DNA of 64,000 bases from Clostridiales bacterium (GCA_019420275.1 JAHZHN010000011.1:29622-93621), one strand, 5' to 3'; positions 41,908 through 52,017 are shown, numbered from the stretch's first letter. Numbers and translations are program-made. Notes: generated from the letters alone by a model not told the origin.

Positions 41908-42864
41908 TCATTCCATCCATGCTCTAAGCCCACGGATCACACTTTCTTCTGGTCCCGGCGCAGCACAGATTGGTATCCCCAGTTCTTCTTCCATCCATCC
42001 TGGTGCTTTTGGAAATAAAGAACTGCCTCCTGTTATATTTATGCCATGAACCATGATGTCTGAAGCAAGTTCCGGAGGGACTGCCTCCAGGATTGTCTTT
42101 GCTTCCTGAGCCACATCATGGAAATAATTCTTTACCTTCTCCTCCGCCACAGACGAAGGAATCATCATTTTCTTCGGCAGACCTGAAAACAGATCTCTGC
42201 CTTTGATCATCACATCTCTTTCTTCGCCATTTTCTGCATATTGAATCTTCAGACGCTCTGCGCTCTTTTTCCCAATATCAATATTATACTGACGTTTCAT
42301 ACGGTGGACGATCCACTGATCAATCTGATTGCCTCCATATTTCAGCAGCCGGCTCTTTACGATACCTCCTAATGACAGAACGGATAGTTCCGTCGTTCCG
42401 GCACCGCAGTCAATAAGCATATTGCCACATGGTCTGCTGATATCCATACCGCATCCAACCGCCGCAAGCATCGGCTTCGAATACAGGCTGACATCTTTTG
42501 GCCTTCCCGCAGACTCCCATACCAGATCATAAAATGCTCTCCGCTCAACACCGGTAATATCCTCCGGCGCGGCAATTCCAACAGAATATCTCTTAAAATG
42601 CCTGAAATATTTCTGGAAGATTACAGACAAAAGCAGCCGCATATTCGTATAATCCCCAATCACTCCCCCTGCAACAGGAAAAAGTATCTGGATCTCATGG
42701 GGCTCTTTCTCATACATCAAAAAAGCCTCATTTCCTGCCGCTGCAACTTTTCCATTCTCGTCAATCGCAATCATATTTTTGACCCTGAGAAATTGTTCTT
42801 TTTCTTTTGTGCATATTCTCAAATGTCTGGTCCCCAGTTCGATTCCAATATGACCCTTTTTCAT
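41908..42864 (-). CDS. mreB: Divergent MreB-like protein
   Basis: A 318-residue actin-fold protein in the mreB position. Overall similarity to MreB is clear (GVIGDYTN, SLGGIVKSRLLKYGGNQIDQWI, IGKKSAERLKIQ). Motifs needed for ATP handling are altered. The phosphate-1 loop GIDLGTANT is GIELGTRHL, the usual EEP before the AAAIGAG helix is SKP, and DIGGGTTE is DCGAGTTE. It probably polymerises or binds nucleotide poorly, or acts mainly as a scaffold for MreC/RodA. It is cotranscribed with radC upstream and mreC downstream. Confidence 0.88.
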   Translation of the reverse strand: MKKGHIGIELGTRHLRICTKEKEQFLRVKNMIAIDENGKVAAAGNEAFLMYEKEPHEIQILFPVAGGVIGDYTNMRLLLSVIFQKYFRHFKRYSVGIAAPEDITGVERRAFYDLVWESAGRPKDVSLYSKPMLAAVGCGMDISRPCGNMLIDCGAGTTELSVLSLGGIVKSRLLKYGGNQIDQWIVHRMKRQYNIDIGKKSAERLKIQYAENGEERDVMIKGRDLFSGLPKKMMIPSSVAEEKVKNYFHDVAQEAKTILEAVPPELASDIMVHGINITGGSSLFPKAPGWMEEELGIPICAAPGPEESVIRGLRAWME

Positions 42865-42874
42865 CTTCTACTCC

Positions 42875-43573
42875 TTACATCATCTGTTCTTCACGAAAAC
42901 TAACATATGAGCCGTCTCCGATGATAATATGATCAGATAATGGAATTCCCAGAAAATCACCGACTTCCTGCATCCGTTTCGTCGTCAGGATATCCTGCCT
43001 GCTCGGGGTCGGATCTCCCGATGGATGATTATGAATCATAATGACCGACACCGCCTCACAGCGCAGGGCTTCCATGAACAACTCCCGCGGGGATGCCACC
43101 GTCTGATTCACAGTACCAACAGAAACTCTCAATTCTTTGATGACTTTATTCTTCCCATTAAAACAAATTAAAATCATCTCTTCTCTGTTCAGATGCCGCA
43201 TCTTCTCCATATAGTATTCTGCGATTGACCGAGGGGAATGAAAACTCAGCTTATCCTGCACCTTGGCCGCTGCCAGCCGCTTTGACAATTCTCCCAATGC
43301 GAGAATCTGCATAGCCTTGACGGTTCCAATACCGGAAAGCTTCTGAAGTTCCTCCAAAGATAAATGAAAAATTCCAAGAAGTCCTTTGTAGTAGGGATGA
43401 ATCTCCAGGATTTCCCTTGCCAGCTCTACTGCAGTCTTTTCCTTGGCTCCGTTCCTAAGAATGACCGCCAGAAGTTCTGCGTCAGACAGCATCTGGGGGC
43501 CATATTTCATACATTTTTCATAGGGTCGTTCTGATACTGGTATCTCTTTCATTGTTTGATGCTTATTTTCCAT
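42875..43573 (-). CDS. radC: RadC-family JAMM-domain protein
   Basis: A 232-residue protein with an N-terminal helix-hairpin-helix region (LQKLSGIGTVKAMQILALGEL) and a C-terminal JAB/JAMM metalloprotease-like domain with HNHPSGDPTPSRQD. The old radC repair label is not reliable; the biochemical role is uncertain. It is the first gene of the shape operon, a common arrangement in Firmicutes (radC-mreBCD). Confidence 0.93.
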   Translation of the reverse strand: MENKHQTMKEIPVSERPYEKCMKYGPQMLSDAELLAVILRNGAKEKTAVELAREILEIHPYYKGLLGIFHLSLEELQKLSGIGTVKAMQILALGELSKRLAAAKVQDKLSFHSPRSIAEYYMEKMRHLNREEMILICFNGKNKVIKELRVSVGTVNQTVASPRELFMEALRCEAVSVIMIHNHPSGDPTPSRQDILTTKRMQEVGDFLGIPLSDHIIIGDGSYVSFREEQMM

Positions 43574-43653
43574 ATCCGGTTCCTTTCCAAGCCAGGAACC
43601 TCACGGAAGATGGAACTCTTCCTCCGCTGTCAAAAAACATTTCTCATGCATCA

Positions 43654-43682
43654 ATCTTACCATAAGTTTCTCTTGATGTATA
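43654..43682 (-). promoter_or_regulatory. Probable promoter of the radC-mre-min-rodA operon
   Basis: An extended -10 TGGTAAGAT is seen (TAAGAT at 43659-43654), with a weak -35 TATACA (43682-43677) at 17 bases. A small hairpin (GGAAGA...TCTTCC, about 43605-43622) lies in the leader. Confidence 0.45.
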
Positions 43683-43751
43683 GAAAACAAGTCTCTGTTT
43701 TCCTTAATTTTTTCTTATTCTCTGCAGAATTTCTGCTGAACTTTTCAACGT

Positions 43752-45035
43752 TTAGATTTTAATCAGGCCTTTTTCTGCCATGCGCTGTAAAGACATGATA
43801 ATTCCATATTTAGCATGCGGATACGTAAGTCCCCCCTGAAAATATACTGCATAAGGTTCTTTCATCGGACCATCTGCGCTAAGTTCTATGGAAGAGCCGG
43901 ATACAAATGTTCCTGCTGCCATGATTACATCGCTGTCATAGCCCGGCATAGCCCATGGCTGTGGGGTTACATAACTGTCTACCGGAGATGCTTTCTGGAT
44001 TCCTTCACAGAAGGCAACCAGCTTCTCAGGATCATGAAGTTCCACAGCCTGAATAATATCATAACGTTCTTCTGATCCGTCAGGAATTACTTTAAATCCC
44101 AGTTTTTCATAAAGATTCGCAGCAAAAACCGCTCCTTTTAAGGCGGCATTCACTACAGTCGGAGCCATAAAGATTCCCTGGAGGAACTGACGGTTCACTT
44201 CCAGGGTGGCGCCCACTTCTTTTCCCAGTCCCGGCGTTGTCAGCCGATATGAACACTGTTCAATCAAATCCTGTCTTCCGCAAATATATCCTCCAATCGG
44301 TGCCAGACCTCCTCCCGGATTTTTGATCAGAGAACCGACTACCATATCTGCTCCTACATCAGAAGGTTCTATTTCTTCTACAAATTCTCCATAACAGTTA
44401 TCTACCATAACAATCCATTCTGGATTGAGTTCATGTAAGAATGAAATTACTTGCCCGATCTGCTCCACAGAAAGAGTCTTTCTGGAATCATATCCCTTAG
44501 ACCGCTGGATATGGATCAGTTTTGTTCGGCTGCCTGCCGCCTGCCTGATTCCTTCATAATCAAACTCTCCATTTCCCAAAAGATCCACTTGAGCATAAGT
44601 AATTCCATATTCCGCCAGAGATCCTTTTGATTCTCGGATTCCAATGACTTCTTCCAGAGTGTCATACGGCTTTCCGGAAACTGCCAGAATCTCATCTCCC
44701 GGTCTTAAAACTGCTCCGAGAGCAAGTCCTAAGGCATGGGTTCCACAGGTAATCTGTGGCCGCACGAGGGCATCTTCCGTTCCAAAGATGTCCGCATAGA
44801 CTGCTTCGATTGCTTCCCTTCCGATATCGTTATATCCATACCCTGTTGTTCCTGAAAGATGTGCTTCCGCAATTTTATTTTTCTGCATGGCTTTCAAAAC
44901 TTTTAATTGATTTCTTTCTGCCACCGCATCCATTGCTTCAAAACGTGATTTCAGTTCTTTTTCAACTTTCTGAGCATAGTCATAAACGGCTTCGTCTACG
45001 CCCAGCTCCATATAATAATTTTTCAAACTATCCAT
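43752..45035 (-). CDS. Methionine gamma-lyase family / YnbB-like PLP protein
   Basis: A 427-residue PLP-dependent fold-type I protein, historically named aluminium resistance protein. It shows HLSGTTGYGYNDIGREAIE near the N-terminus, ITCGTHALGLALGAVLRPGDEIL, and the PLP lysine in VGSLIKNPGGGLAP. The true substrate is not settled. Location after mutSL-miaA is conserved in Firmicutes. Its start overlaps the miaA stop by 8 bases. Confidence 0.92.
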   Translation of the reverse strand: MDSLKNYYMELGVDEAVYDYAQKVEKELKSRFEAMDAVAERNQLKVLKAMQKNKIAEAHLSGTTGYGYNDIGREAIEAVYADIFGTEDALVRPQITCGTHALGLALGAVLRPGDEILAVSGKPYDTLEEVIGIRESKGSLAEYGITYAQVDLLGNGEFDYEGIRQAAGSRTKLIHIQRSKGYDSRKTLSVEQIGQVISFLHELNPEWIVMVDNCYGEFVEEIEPSDVGADMVVGSLIKNPGGGLAPIGGYICGRQDLIEQCSYRLTTPGLGKEVGATLEVNRQFLQGIFMAPTVVNAALKGAVFAANLYEKLGFKVIPDGSEERYDIIQAVELHDPEKLVAFCEGIQKASPVDSYVTPQPWAMPGYDSDVIMAAGTFVSGSSIELSADGPMKEPYAVYFQGGLTYPHAKYGIIMSLQRMAEKGLIKI

Positions 45036-45972
45036 GATATATGCCTTTCTCTTTTAAAATACCAAGCATATGCCCCAGTATTTCTTCTTCTGTTTTAAAA
45101 TTGTCTTTGTCAATCATAATAACTTCTTTTTCTCTTCCAAACCAGGTTAGCTGCCGTTTGGCAAAATGTCTGGTATCTTTTTTAATTTGATCTTTTGTTT
45201 CTTGCAGACTCATTTTCCCGTCAAGATAATCAAATACTTCTTTGTACCCGATTCCCTGCATAGAAACAAGATTCCTTTTATATCCTGCTTCCTTTAGACT
45301 TCTTACTTCCTCAATCAATCCTGCTTCCATCATCAGATCCACTCTGTGATTGATCCTTTCATATAAAGTGTTCCTGTTCTGATTCAACACAAAATAAACA
45401 AACCGATAAGGAGACTCTTTCCTAGATTCCTGTTCATTATGTTCTGAAATCGGCCGTCCGTTGAGATGATAAAATTCCAGCGCCCGAATCACCCTCTTAA
45501 TATTATTCGGATGAATTTTTTGAGCAGAAACCGGATCAACGCTTCTAAGCAATTCGTGAACGGCCATTGGTCCTTCTTTTTCTGCTTTTTTCTGCAGGTT
45601 TTCTCTATAGTAAGGATCCTGTTCTTCTTTCGAAAAATCAATATCATAAAGCAGTCCCTGAATATAAAACCCGGTTCCTCCTACAATTAAAGGAATCTTC
45701 CCTCTTTCATAAATTCCTGCCAAAGCATCCTTTGCCATCTTCTGAAATCTTGCCACGTTAAATTCCTCCGAAGGATCTAAGACATCAATCAGATGATGTA
45801 AAACACCTTTCATCTCATCCTTTCTGATTTTCGCAGTACCGATATCCATTTTTTTATAAACCTGCATAGAATCCGCAGAAATGATCTCTCCGTCTAACTT
45901 TTGGGCCAGCCGAATTGAAAGTTCTGTTTTTCCCACCGCTGTAGGTCCCGTTAATATTACCATTGGCTTCAT
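45028..45972 (-). CDS. miaA: tRNA dimethylallyltransferase MiaA
   Basis: A 314-residue enzyme that adds the dimethylallyl group to adenosine 37 of tRNAs reading UNN codons. The P-loop is ILTGPTAVGKTELSI; also DSMQVYKKMDIGTAK, LIVGGTGFYIQGLLYDID and RQLTWFGRE. Its product is the substrate of MiaB, encoded at the head of the same gene group. It overlaps the downstream PLP gene. Confidence 0.96.
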   Translation of the reverse strand: MKPMVILTGPTAVGKTELSIRLAQKLDGEIISADSMQVYKKMDIGTAKIRKDEMKGVLHHLIDVLDPSEEFNVARFQKMAKDALAGIYERGKIPLIVGGTGFYIQGLLYDIDFSKEEQDPYYRENLQKKAEKEGPMAVHELLRSVDPVSAQKIHPNNIKRVIRALEFYHLNGRPISEHNEQESRKESPYRFVYFVLNQNRNTLYERINHRVDLMMEAGLIEEVRSLKEAGYKRNLVSMQGIGYKEVFDYLDGKMSLQETKDQIKKDTRHFAKRQLTWFGREKEVIMIDKDNFKTEEEILGHMLGILKEKGIYHG

Positions 45973-46017
45973 TTTTCTATCCTTTCGAACCCGCAGAACC
46001 TTCTTATCCTGCGGGTT

Positions 46018-47868
46018 TTACACGATTCTTTTAAATTTTTTTTCTATTTCGTATCTGCTCATCTTAATGATCGTCGGCCTCCCATGAGGACACTGATATG
46101 GATTTTCCAGTTCCATCAGTTCGTCCAGCAGATGCTCTATTTCCGGCAGAGACACTTTCTGATTCCCTTTTATGGACATTTTGCACGCCATGGAAGCCAG
46201 TTTTGCAGAAATCACGTCTACGCTGACTGTCCCAGCCTCGCGGCTGATAGAATCCAACAGTTCAATAAACAGATCTCTCTCCCCGATGCTGTACAGATTT
46301 GCCGGCACTTCCCTGATACAAAATTCATTGCCCCCAAAAGATTCAATCAAAAACCCAAGCTGAGCAAACACATCTTTATACTGATCCAAGACTTCTGCTT
46401 CTGTCATAGATACCGTTATAACAATTGGCGGCTCCAGTCCCTGGCTGTAGATTTCTTTGTTTTTAAAATTCTTAATCAGCCGCTCATAATTGACTTTTTC
46501 ATGGGCAGCATGCTGGTCCATGATAAACAGCTGATCTTCATATTCAATCAGCCAATACGTCTGAAACAGTTGTCCGATCACCCGGCGGTCTGGTTTTGCC
46601 TTTTCTTCCAGCACGGAGGTTTCATTCAGCGTCATCTGATAAACGGGCTTTTGTTCTTCCTGAGGGAATTTCCTCCTGTTCATATTATAATTGACTCCGG
46701 CATAAACTGTCTTCTTCGGCTGTTCCTTCTGTCTGCGAACCTTTTCAAACGGCTCCGGCATCTTCTCTTTCAGTGCTTTTTGTCCCGCCGTCTCTCCCTG
46801 CGCTTTTTTCCCTGTATGTACTGCTTCTTTTGCCTTCGGCTCCTTTTTCTCATCCGTCACCTGAACTTCCGGTATGAGATCTTTTTGAAGCAGAGCACCT
46901 CGGATCGACTCTGTCAGAAGATCAAAAATTTCATTTCCATTTTCAAATCGTATTTCCATTTTAGTTGGATGCACATTCACATCCAAAAGCTCCGGCCGTA
47001 TAAAAAGTTCCAGACACACAAACGGATATTTATGCGTCATAGTAAATGTCTTATAAGCCTCCTCGATGGCGCGGCAGATAAGTGCACTCTTAATATATCT
47101 TCCATTAATAAAATAGCTTTCATAATTACGGTTTCCTCTGGAAACATGAGGTTTCCCTACAAACCCTCTGATGGATACATTTTCTGTCTCCGCTTCTACT
47201 GGAATCAAGGCTTTGGCAATCTCTCTGCCGTAAATATGATAAATGATATCTTTTACCTTTCCATTTCCTGCCGTATACATTTTATTTTTGTTGTTATTGA
47301 TAAACTTGAATGAAATTTCCGGATGACTTAAAGCCATATGTACCATAATCTGCTCAACATATCCTGCTTCGGTCGCAGGACTTTTCAAAAATTTTCTCCT
47401 TGCCGGCGTATTGTAAAATAAATTTTTTACAAGAAATGTTGTCCCGTCCGGAGCTCCAATGTCACAAAAATCTTCTTCCTTCTCTCCGTTTATTTTATAA
47501 GACACTCCACTAAAACCTTCTGCCGTCTTCGTTACCAGTTCAATCTGAGCAACTGCACGAATGCTTGAAAGTGCCTCTCCGCGAAATCCCAGAGATGACA
47601 CAGTCATAAGATCCTCCACTGACTGGATCTTACTGGTAGCATGGCGCAAAAACGCTGTTTTTACCTGATCTTTTGGTATACCGCATCCATTGTCTGTCAC
47701 ACGGATCAGAGTCGTCCCGCCGTCTTTAATTTCTACCGTAACCGCATTGGCACCGGCATCAATAGCATTTTCCACCAGCTCTTTCACAACAGAAGCCGGC
47801 CGCTCAATCACTTCTCCTGCCGCAATATTATCAATGGTTTTCTGGTCAAGTAACTGTATCTTTGCCAT
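46018..47868 (-). CDS. mutL: DNA mismatch repair endonuclease MutL
   Basis: A 616-residue GHKL ATPase. The N-terminal motifs IAAGEVIERPASVVKELVENAIDAGA and GFRGEALSSI are intact. After a variable linker rich in Lys and Glu (about residues 335-420) comes the C-terminal dimerisation and nuclease domain. It carries the endonuclease motif DQHAAHEKVNYE and the zinc-site pieces SMACKMS and CPHGRP, as in Firmicutes that lack Dam/MutH. It begins 2 bases after mutS. Confidence 0.97.
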   Translation of the reverse strand: MAKIQLLDQKTIDNIAAGEVIERPASVVKELVENAIDAGANAVTVEIKDGGTTLIRVTDNGCGIPKDQVKTAFLRHATSKIQSVEDLMTVSSLGFRGEALSSIRAVAQIELVTKTAEGFSGVSYKINGEKEEDFCDIGAPDGTTFLVKNLFYNTPARRKFLKSPATEAGYVEQIMVHMALSHPEISFKFINNNKNKMYTAGNGKVKDIIYHIYGREIAKALIPVEAETENVSIRGFVGKPHVSRGNRNYESYFINGRYIKSALICRAIEEAYKTFTMTHKYPFVCLELFIRPELLDVNVHPTKMEIRFENGNEIFDLLTESIRGALLQKDLIPEVQVTDEKKEPKAKEAVHTGKKAQGETAGQKALKEKMPEPFEKVRRQKEQPKKTVYAGVNYNMNRRKFPQEEQKPVYQMTLNETSVLEEKAKPDRRVIGQLFQTYWLIEYEDQLFIMDQHAAHEKVNYERLIKNFKNKEIYSQGLEPPIVITVSMTEAEVLDQYKDVFAQLGFLIESFGGNEFCIREVPANLYSIGERDLFIELLDSISREAGTVSVDVISAKLASMACKMSIKGNQKVSLPEIEHLLDELMELENPYQCPHGRPTIIKMSRYEIEKKFKRIV

Positions 47869-47870
47869 GA

Positions 47871-50489
47871 TTAATCCTCTTTTCTAAGCTTCTCCTGGAG
47901 CGTGTACAGATAATTTAATGCTTCCAGAGGCGTCATATCTGCCAAATTCTTTTCTCTTAATTCTGCCATAAACGGATGCTCCATTGTCGGTTCGTCCGTA
48001 TGCTGGAACAATGACAGCTGCTGTGCTTCCCCATAGGGCTGGATTTCTTTGGCTTTGGATGCAATATCATGATCACTTAATTCCTTGGATATTTCCTTCG
48101 CCCTGGCAATAACTGCCTCCGGTACTCCGGCAAGCTTCGCCACCTGAACTCCATAACTCTTGTCTGCTCCTCCTCTGATGATTTTTCGTAAAAATACGAT
48201 ATCATCTCCCTGTTCTTTTACCGCAATACAGTAATTATTGACACTGTCAATCTTTCCTTCCAGTTCTGTCAATTCATGATAATGTGTGGCAAACAGTGTT
48301 TTTGCTCCAAGAAGTTTTGGATTACTGATATATTCCACCACTGCCCATGCAATGGACAGTCCGTCATATGTGCTGGTTCCTCTTCCAATCTCATCCAGAA
48401 TCAAAAGACTGTTTTTTGTTGCATTTCTAAGGATATTGGCTACTTCGCTCATTTCTACCATGAATGTACTTTGTCCCGATGCCAGGTCGTCAGACGCTCC
48501 TACCCTTGTAAAAATGCGGTCTGCAATCCCTATATTGGCTTTGGATGCCGGCACAAAAGAACCGATCTGTGCCATCAGGACAATCAGTGCCGCCTGACGC
48601 ATATAGGTAGATTTTCCTGCCATATTCGGACCTGTAATAATCGCCACCCGATTCTTTTTCTGGTCCAAATATGTATCATTTGGAATAAACATATCATTTT
48701 GTATCATCTGTTCTACTACCGGATGCCTGCCTTCTTTGATATCAATTGTTCCCCGAAGATTCAATTTGGGACGGACGTAATGATTTCTCTCTGCCACATA
48801 AGCCAAAGAAGCTAAGGCGTCCACCTGGGCAATCACATTAGCTGTCTTGGCAATCCTTTCCATCTCTCCTGCGAGAGTTTCTCTTATATTTACAAATGTC
48901 TCGTATTCCAGAGCATAGAGGCGGTCTTCAGATCCAAGGATCGTATCAGCCAGCTGATTCAGCTCTTCCGTTGTATATCTCTCAGAATTGGCCAGTGTCT
49001 GTTTCCTGATATAATAATCCGGAACAAGATCCTTATAGGAATTAGTCACATCCAGATAATAACCAAATACTTTATTAAATTTTACTTTGAGATTCTTAAT
49101 CCCGGTGGCTTTGCGCTCCCTCTCTTCCAGTTCCATCAGCCATTGCTTGCCTTCCGTTTTGGCTCTTTTTAGCTTATCAATATCTTCTTTGAATCCTTCT
49201 TTGATAATGCCTCCCTCTTTCACAGCAATCGGCGGTTCTTCTACAATAGAGTCCTCCAGCAGGCCGCAAATATCTTCCAGCGTATCCAGCTGTTCCTTCA
49301 ATGATGTAAGAAGCGGATCTTTGCATTCAGCCAAAATGGTCTTTATTGGCGGCAGCCATTTCAAAGAAGTTTTAAATGCGATCATATCCCTTGGATTTGC
49401 CGTTTTATAACTAACCTTCGTCATTAAACGTTCCAGATCATAAATCGGATTTAAATATTCTCTTAGTTCCTCTCTTACCATCGCCTGACTGGTAAGAGAA
49501 TCTAAAGCATCATAGCGCTCCTCGATTTTCTTTTTATCAATCAGCGGCTGCTCCAGCATATTTCGCAGCATTCTGGCACCCATAGCAGTTTTTGTCTTGT
49601 CTAATACCCAGAGAAGAGAACCCTTTTTTTGTTTGTCTCTCAAAGTTTCGCACAGTTCCAGATTCCTTCTGCTGGAACTGTCGATAACCATAAATTCCCC
49701 TGTTTCATAAGGCATAATATGCATCAGATGATCGAGAGAACTTTTCTGCGTTTCGTGAAGGTAGCCAAGCAGAGCTCCTGTAGCAATAATTCCCATAGGA
49801 TTGTCTGTCAGTCCAAGTCCTTCCAGGTTTCCTACTTTAAACTGCTGTTTGATCCTTTCAATTCCCTGATCTTCATCAAAATAATAATGGTCGATTCCGG
49901 AAACCATGACGGACATTTTGTCTCTCAAATAATCCAGATCAATCCCACTGATAAAAAACGCGTCATTGCAGATAATTTCAGCCGGCGCGAATTTAAAAAT
50001 CTCATCCTTTACTTTTGCAAGACTGTCCACCGATGTCGTCCTGAAGTCTCCTGTAGTCACATCCACCAAAGAAATACCAAAACAGTCATCACTGCAGAAA
50101 ATACACATCAGATAATTGTTTTTCTCATCATCCAGACTCTGCTGGGAAATATTTGTTCCAGGCGTTACGATTCTTACAATTTCACGTTTTACGATGCCTT
50201 TTGCCTGGCTTGGATCTTCCACCTGCTCACAGATTCCTACTTTATACCCTTTTTCCACCAGTTTGTTTAAATAGGAATCAGCAGCATGATAAGGGACACC
50301 GCACATGGGTGCTCTTTCCTCCAGACCGCAGTTTTTTCCTGTCAAGGTAATCTCTAATTCTTTGGACGCAATCAGCGCGTCATCAAAAAACATTTCGTAA
50401 AAATCTCCTAGTCGGTAAAACAAAATGCAGTCTTTGTTCTCCTCTTTTATTTTCATATACTGCTGCATCATTGGTGTTAACTTACCCAT
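47871..50489 (-). CDS. mutS: DNA mismatch repair protein MutS
   Basis: An 872-residue mismatch sensor. The N-terminal mismatch-recognition motif FYRLGDFYEMFFDD with Phe-x-Glu, the ATPase Walker A TGPNMAGKSTYMRQ, LILDEIGRGTSTYDG and FATHYHEL are all present. The C-terminal end is short. The start overlaps miaB by 8 bases. Length is normal. Confidence 0.98.
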   Translation of the reverse strand: MGKLTPMMQQYMKIKEENKDCILFYRLGDFYEMFFDDALIASKELEITLTGKNCGLEERAPMCGVPYHAADSYLNKLVEKGYKVGICEQVEDPSQAKGIVKREIVRIVTPGTNISQQSLDDEKNNYLMCIFCSDDCFGISLVDVTTGDFRTTSVDSLAKVKDEIFKFAPAEIICNDAFFISGIDLDYLRDKMSVMVSGIDHYYFDEDQGIERIKQQFKVGNLEGLGLTDNPMGIIATGALLGYLHETQKSSLDHLMHIMPYETGEFMVIDSSSRRNLELCETLRDKQKKGSLLWVLDKTKTAMGARMLRNMLEQPLIDKKKIEERYDALDSLTSQAMVREELREYLNPIYDLERLMTKVSYKTANPRDMIAFKTSLKWLPPIKTILAECKDPLLTSLKEQLDTLEDICGLLEDSIVEEPPIAVKEGGIIKEGFKEDIDKLKRAKTEGKQWLMELEERERKATGIKNLKVKFNKVFGYYLDVTNSYKDLVPDYYIRKQTLANSERYTTEELNQLADTILGSEDRLYALEYETFVNIRETLAGEMERIAKTANVIAQVDALASLAYVAERNHYVRPKLNLRGTIDIKEGRHPVVEQMIQNDMFIPNDTYLDQKKNRVAIITGPNMAGKSTYMRQAALIVLMAQIGSFVPASKANIGIADRIFTRVGASDDLASGQSTFMVEMSEVANILRNATKNSLLILDEIGRGTSTYDGLSIAWAVVEYISNPKLLGAKTLFATHYHELTELEGKIDSVNNYCIAVKEQGDDIVFLRKIIRGGADKSYGVQVAKLAGVPEAVIARAKEISKELSDHDIASKAKEIQPYGEAQQLSLFQHTDEPTMEHPFMAELREKNLADMTPLEALNYLYTLQEKLRKED

Positions 50490-51894
50490 TGACCTGCTCT
50501 CCTATATAATAAAAACCTTTTTCTTCTGTAAGTCTGACATCTGCCATAGTTCCAATCTGATCACTGCTTCCCTTAAAATGAACCAGCAGATTATTTTCCA
50601 GACGGCCTGTTACCATGCCTTTCTCATGGGTATTCATCTCTTCAATCAATACTCGTTCTACTGTTCCAAGCTTTTTCTTACAGTTTTCGGCCGCTGTCTT
50701 TTTCAGCAGTGCCAAAAGCCGTGGAAATCTTTCTTTTACAACTTCCGGCGATACCTGATCTTCCATTGCCGCCGCCGGGGTTCCTGTCCTCTTGGAATAT
50801 ACATACGTAAAGGCACTGTCAAATCCAACTTTTCTTACTACATCCAGAGTATCTTCGAAGTCTTCCTCTGTCTCTCCTGGAAATCCTACGATAATATCTG
50901 TAGTAAAGGATACCCCTGGAATCCTGTCTTTGATCTTTTGAGCCAGTTCAAGATACTGTTCCTTTGTATAGTGACGGTTCATCCTCTTTAGCAGCCTGGT
51001 GCTTCCAGACTGCATCGGCAGATGCATATGACTGCAGATCTTGTCAGATCCCGCCATCACTTCGATTAGTTCATCCGATAAATCTTTTGGATGAGGCGTC
51101 ATAAAACGGATTCTCTCTAATCCATCAATCTTTTCCACTTCCCTTAATAACTGGGCAAATGTCATCGGTTCTTCCAGTGTTTTTCCATAGGAATTCACAT
51201 TCTGTCCGAGAAGCATAACCTCCTTTACTCCTTCAGATACCACCTGTCGGATTTCTTTAAGGATATCTTCCGGTTTTCGGCTTCTTTCCCTTCCTCTCAC
51301 GTAAGGCACGATACAGTAACTGCAGAAGTTATTGCATCCATACATGATATTTACACCGCATTTAAAGGAAAATTTTCGATCACTCGGCAGATCCTCCACA
51401 ATCTGATCCGTATCCTTCCAGATATCCACAATCATACTGTCTGAATCTACCCTGTTTTTTAAAAGTTCTGCCAGTTTAAAAATATTATGTGTTCCAAAAA
51501 TAATATCTACAAACGAATAGCTTTCTTTAATTTTTTCAATTACATGAGGTTCCTGCATCATGCATCCGCACAAACCAATTATCATATGCGGATTACGCTC
51601 TTTCATCTTTTTTACCTGTCCCAGATGTCCATAAAGTTTTGTATTGGCATTTTCGCGAACCGTACAGGTATTAAATAAAAGGAGGTCCGCTTCTTCCGAA
51701 TCGATTTCCTGATATCCCATAGTTTCCAGGATCCCGAGGAGCTTTTCTGAATCTTTTTCATTCATCTGGCATCCAAACGTTGTACAATGACATGTAAGCT
51801 GACGTCCAAGTTCCTGAGACTTTTTTTCCACCCACTGTTTCATTTGTTCCATATATTCATACTGCTTCTCTGATTCTGTTCTTATTCTTTCCAT
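50482..51894 (-). CDS. miaB: tRNA methylthiotransferase MiaB
   Basis: A 470-residue radical SAM methylthiotransferase completing ms2i6A37 in tRNA. It has the N-terminal UPF0004 domain with cysteines in TTFGCQMNEKDSE, NTCTVRENAN and GCMMQE, the radical SAM core with MYGCNNFCSYCIVPYVRG and a C-terminal TRAM domain. AGGAG lies 9 bases before the ATG. It heads the miaB-mutS-mutL-miaA unit. Confidence 0.97.
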   Translation of the reverse strand: MERIRTESEKQYEYMEQMKQWVEKKSQELGRQLTCHCTTFGCQMNEKDSEKLLGILETMGYQEIDSEEADLLLFNTCTVRENANTKLYGHLGQVKKMKERNPHMIIGLCGCMMQEPHVIEKIKESYSFVDIIFGTHNIFKLAELLKNRVDSDSMIVDIWKDTDQIVEDLPSDRKFSFKCGVNIMYGCNNFCSYCIVPYVRGRERSRKPEDILKEIRQVVSEGVKEVMLLGQNVNSYGKTLEEPMTFAQLLREVEKIDGLERIRFMTPHPKDLSDELIEVMAGSDKICSHMHLPMQSGSTRLLKRMNRHYTKEQYLELAQKIKDRIPGVSFTTDIIVGFPGETEEDFEDTLDVVRKVGFDSAFTYVYSKRTGTPAAAMEDQVSPEVVKERFPRLLALLKKTAAENCKKKLGTVERVLIEEMNTHEKGMVTGRLENNLLVHFKGSSDQIGTMADVRLTEEKGFYYIGEQVNG

Positions 51895-51943
51895 TCTATC
51901 TATCTCCTAAAATGTAATCATCCTTCTTTGCAAGAAAAGAAAC

Positions 51944-51967
51944 CCGCCGCTTTGCAGGAAAGCGGAT
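51944..51967 (-). promoter_or_regulatory. Small hairpin in the miaB leader
   Basis: A perfect 7-bp stem, CCGCTTT with AAAGCGG, is followed on the minus strand by CGGGTTTCTTTTCTT. It lies between the promoter and the miaB start; it could be a weak attenuator or a stability element. Confidence 0.35.
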
Positions 51968-51988
51968 ACTCGGATTCCACTTCGTTTC

Positions 51989-52017
51989 ATTATACATAGA
52001 AAAGATTTTTACATCAA
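51989..52017 (-). promoter_or_regulatory. Promoter of the miaB-mutSL-miaA unit
   Basis: On the minus strand there is a -35 TTGATG (52017-52012), a 17-base spacer and a perfect -10 TATAAT (51994-51989), about 95 bases upstream of miaB. Confidence 0.8.

Noticed and set aside
46084..47313. 409-codon open frame on the plus strand opposite mutL
   Set aside because: It is fully antisense to a complete, well-recognised MutL and has the Phe/His/Cys-rich composition of a shadow frame.
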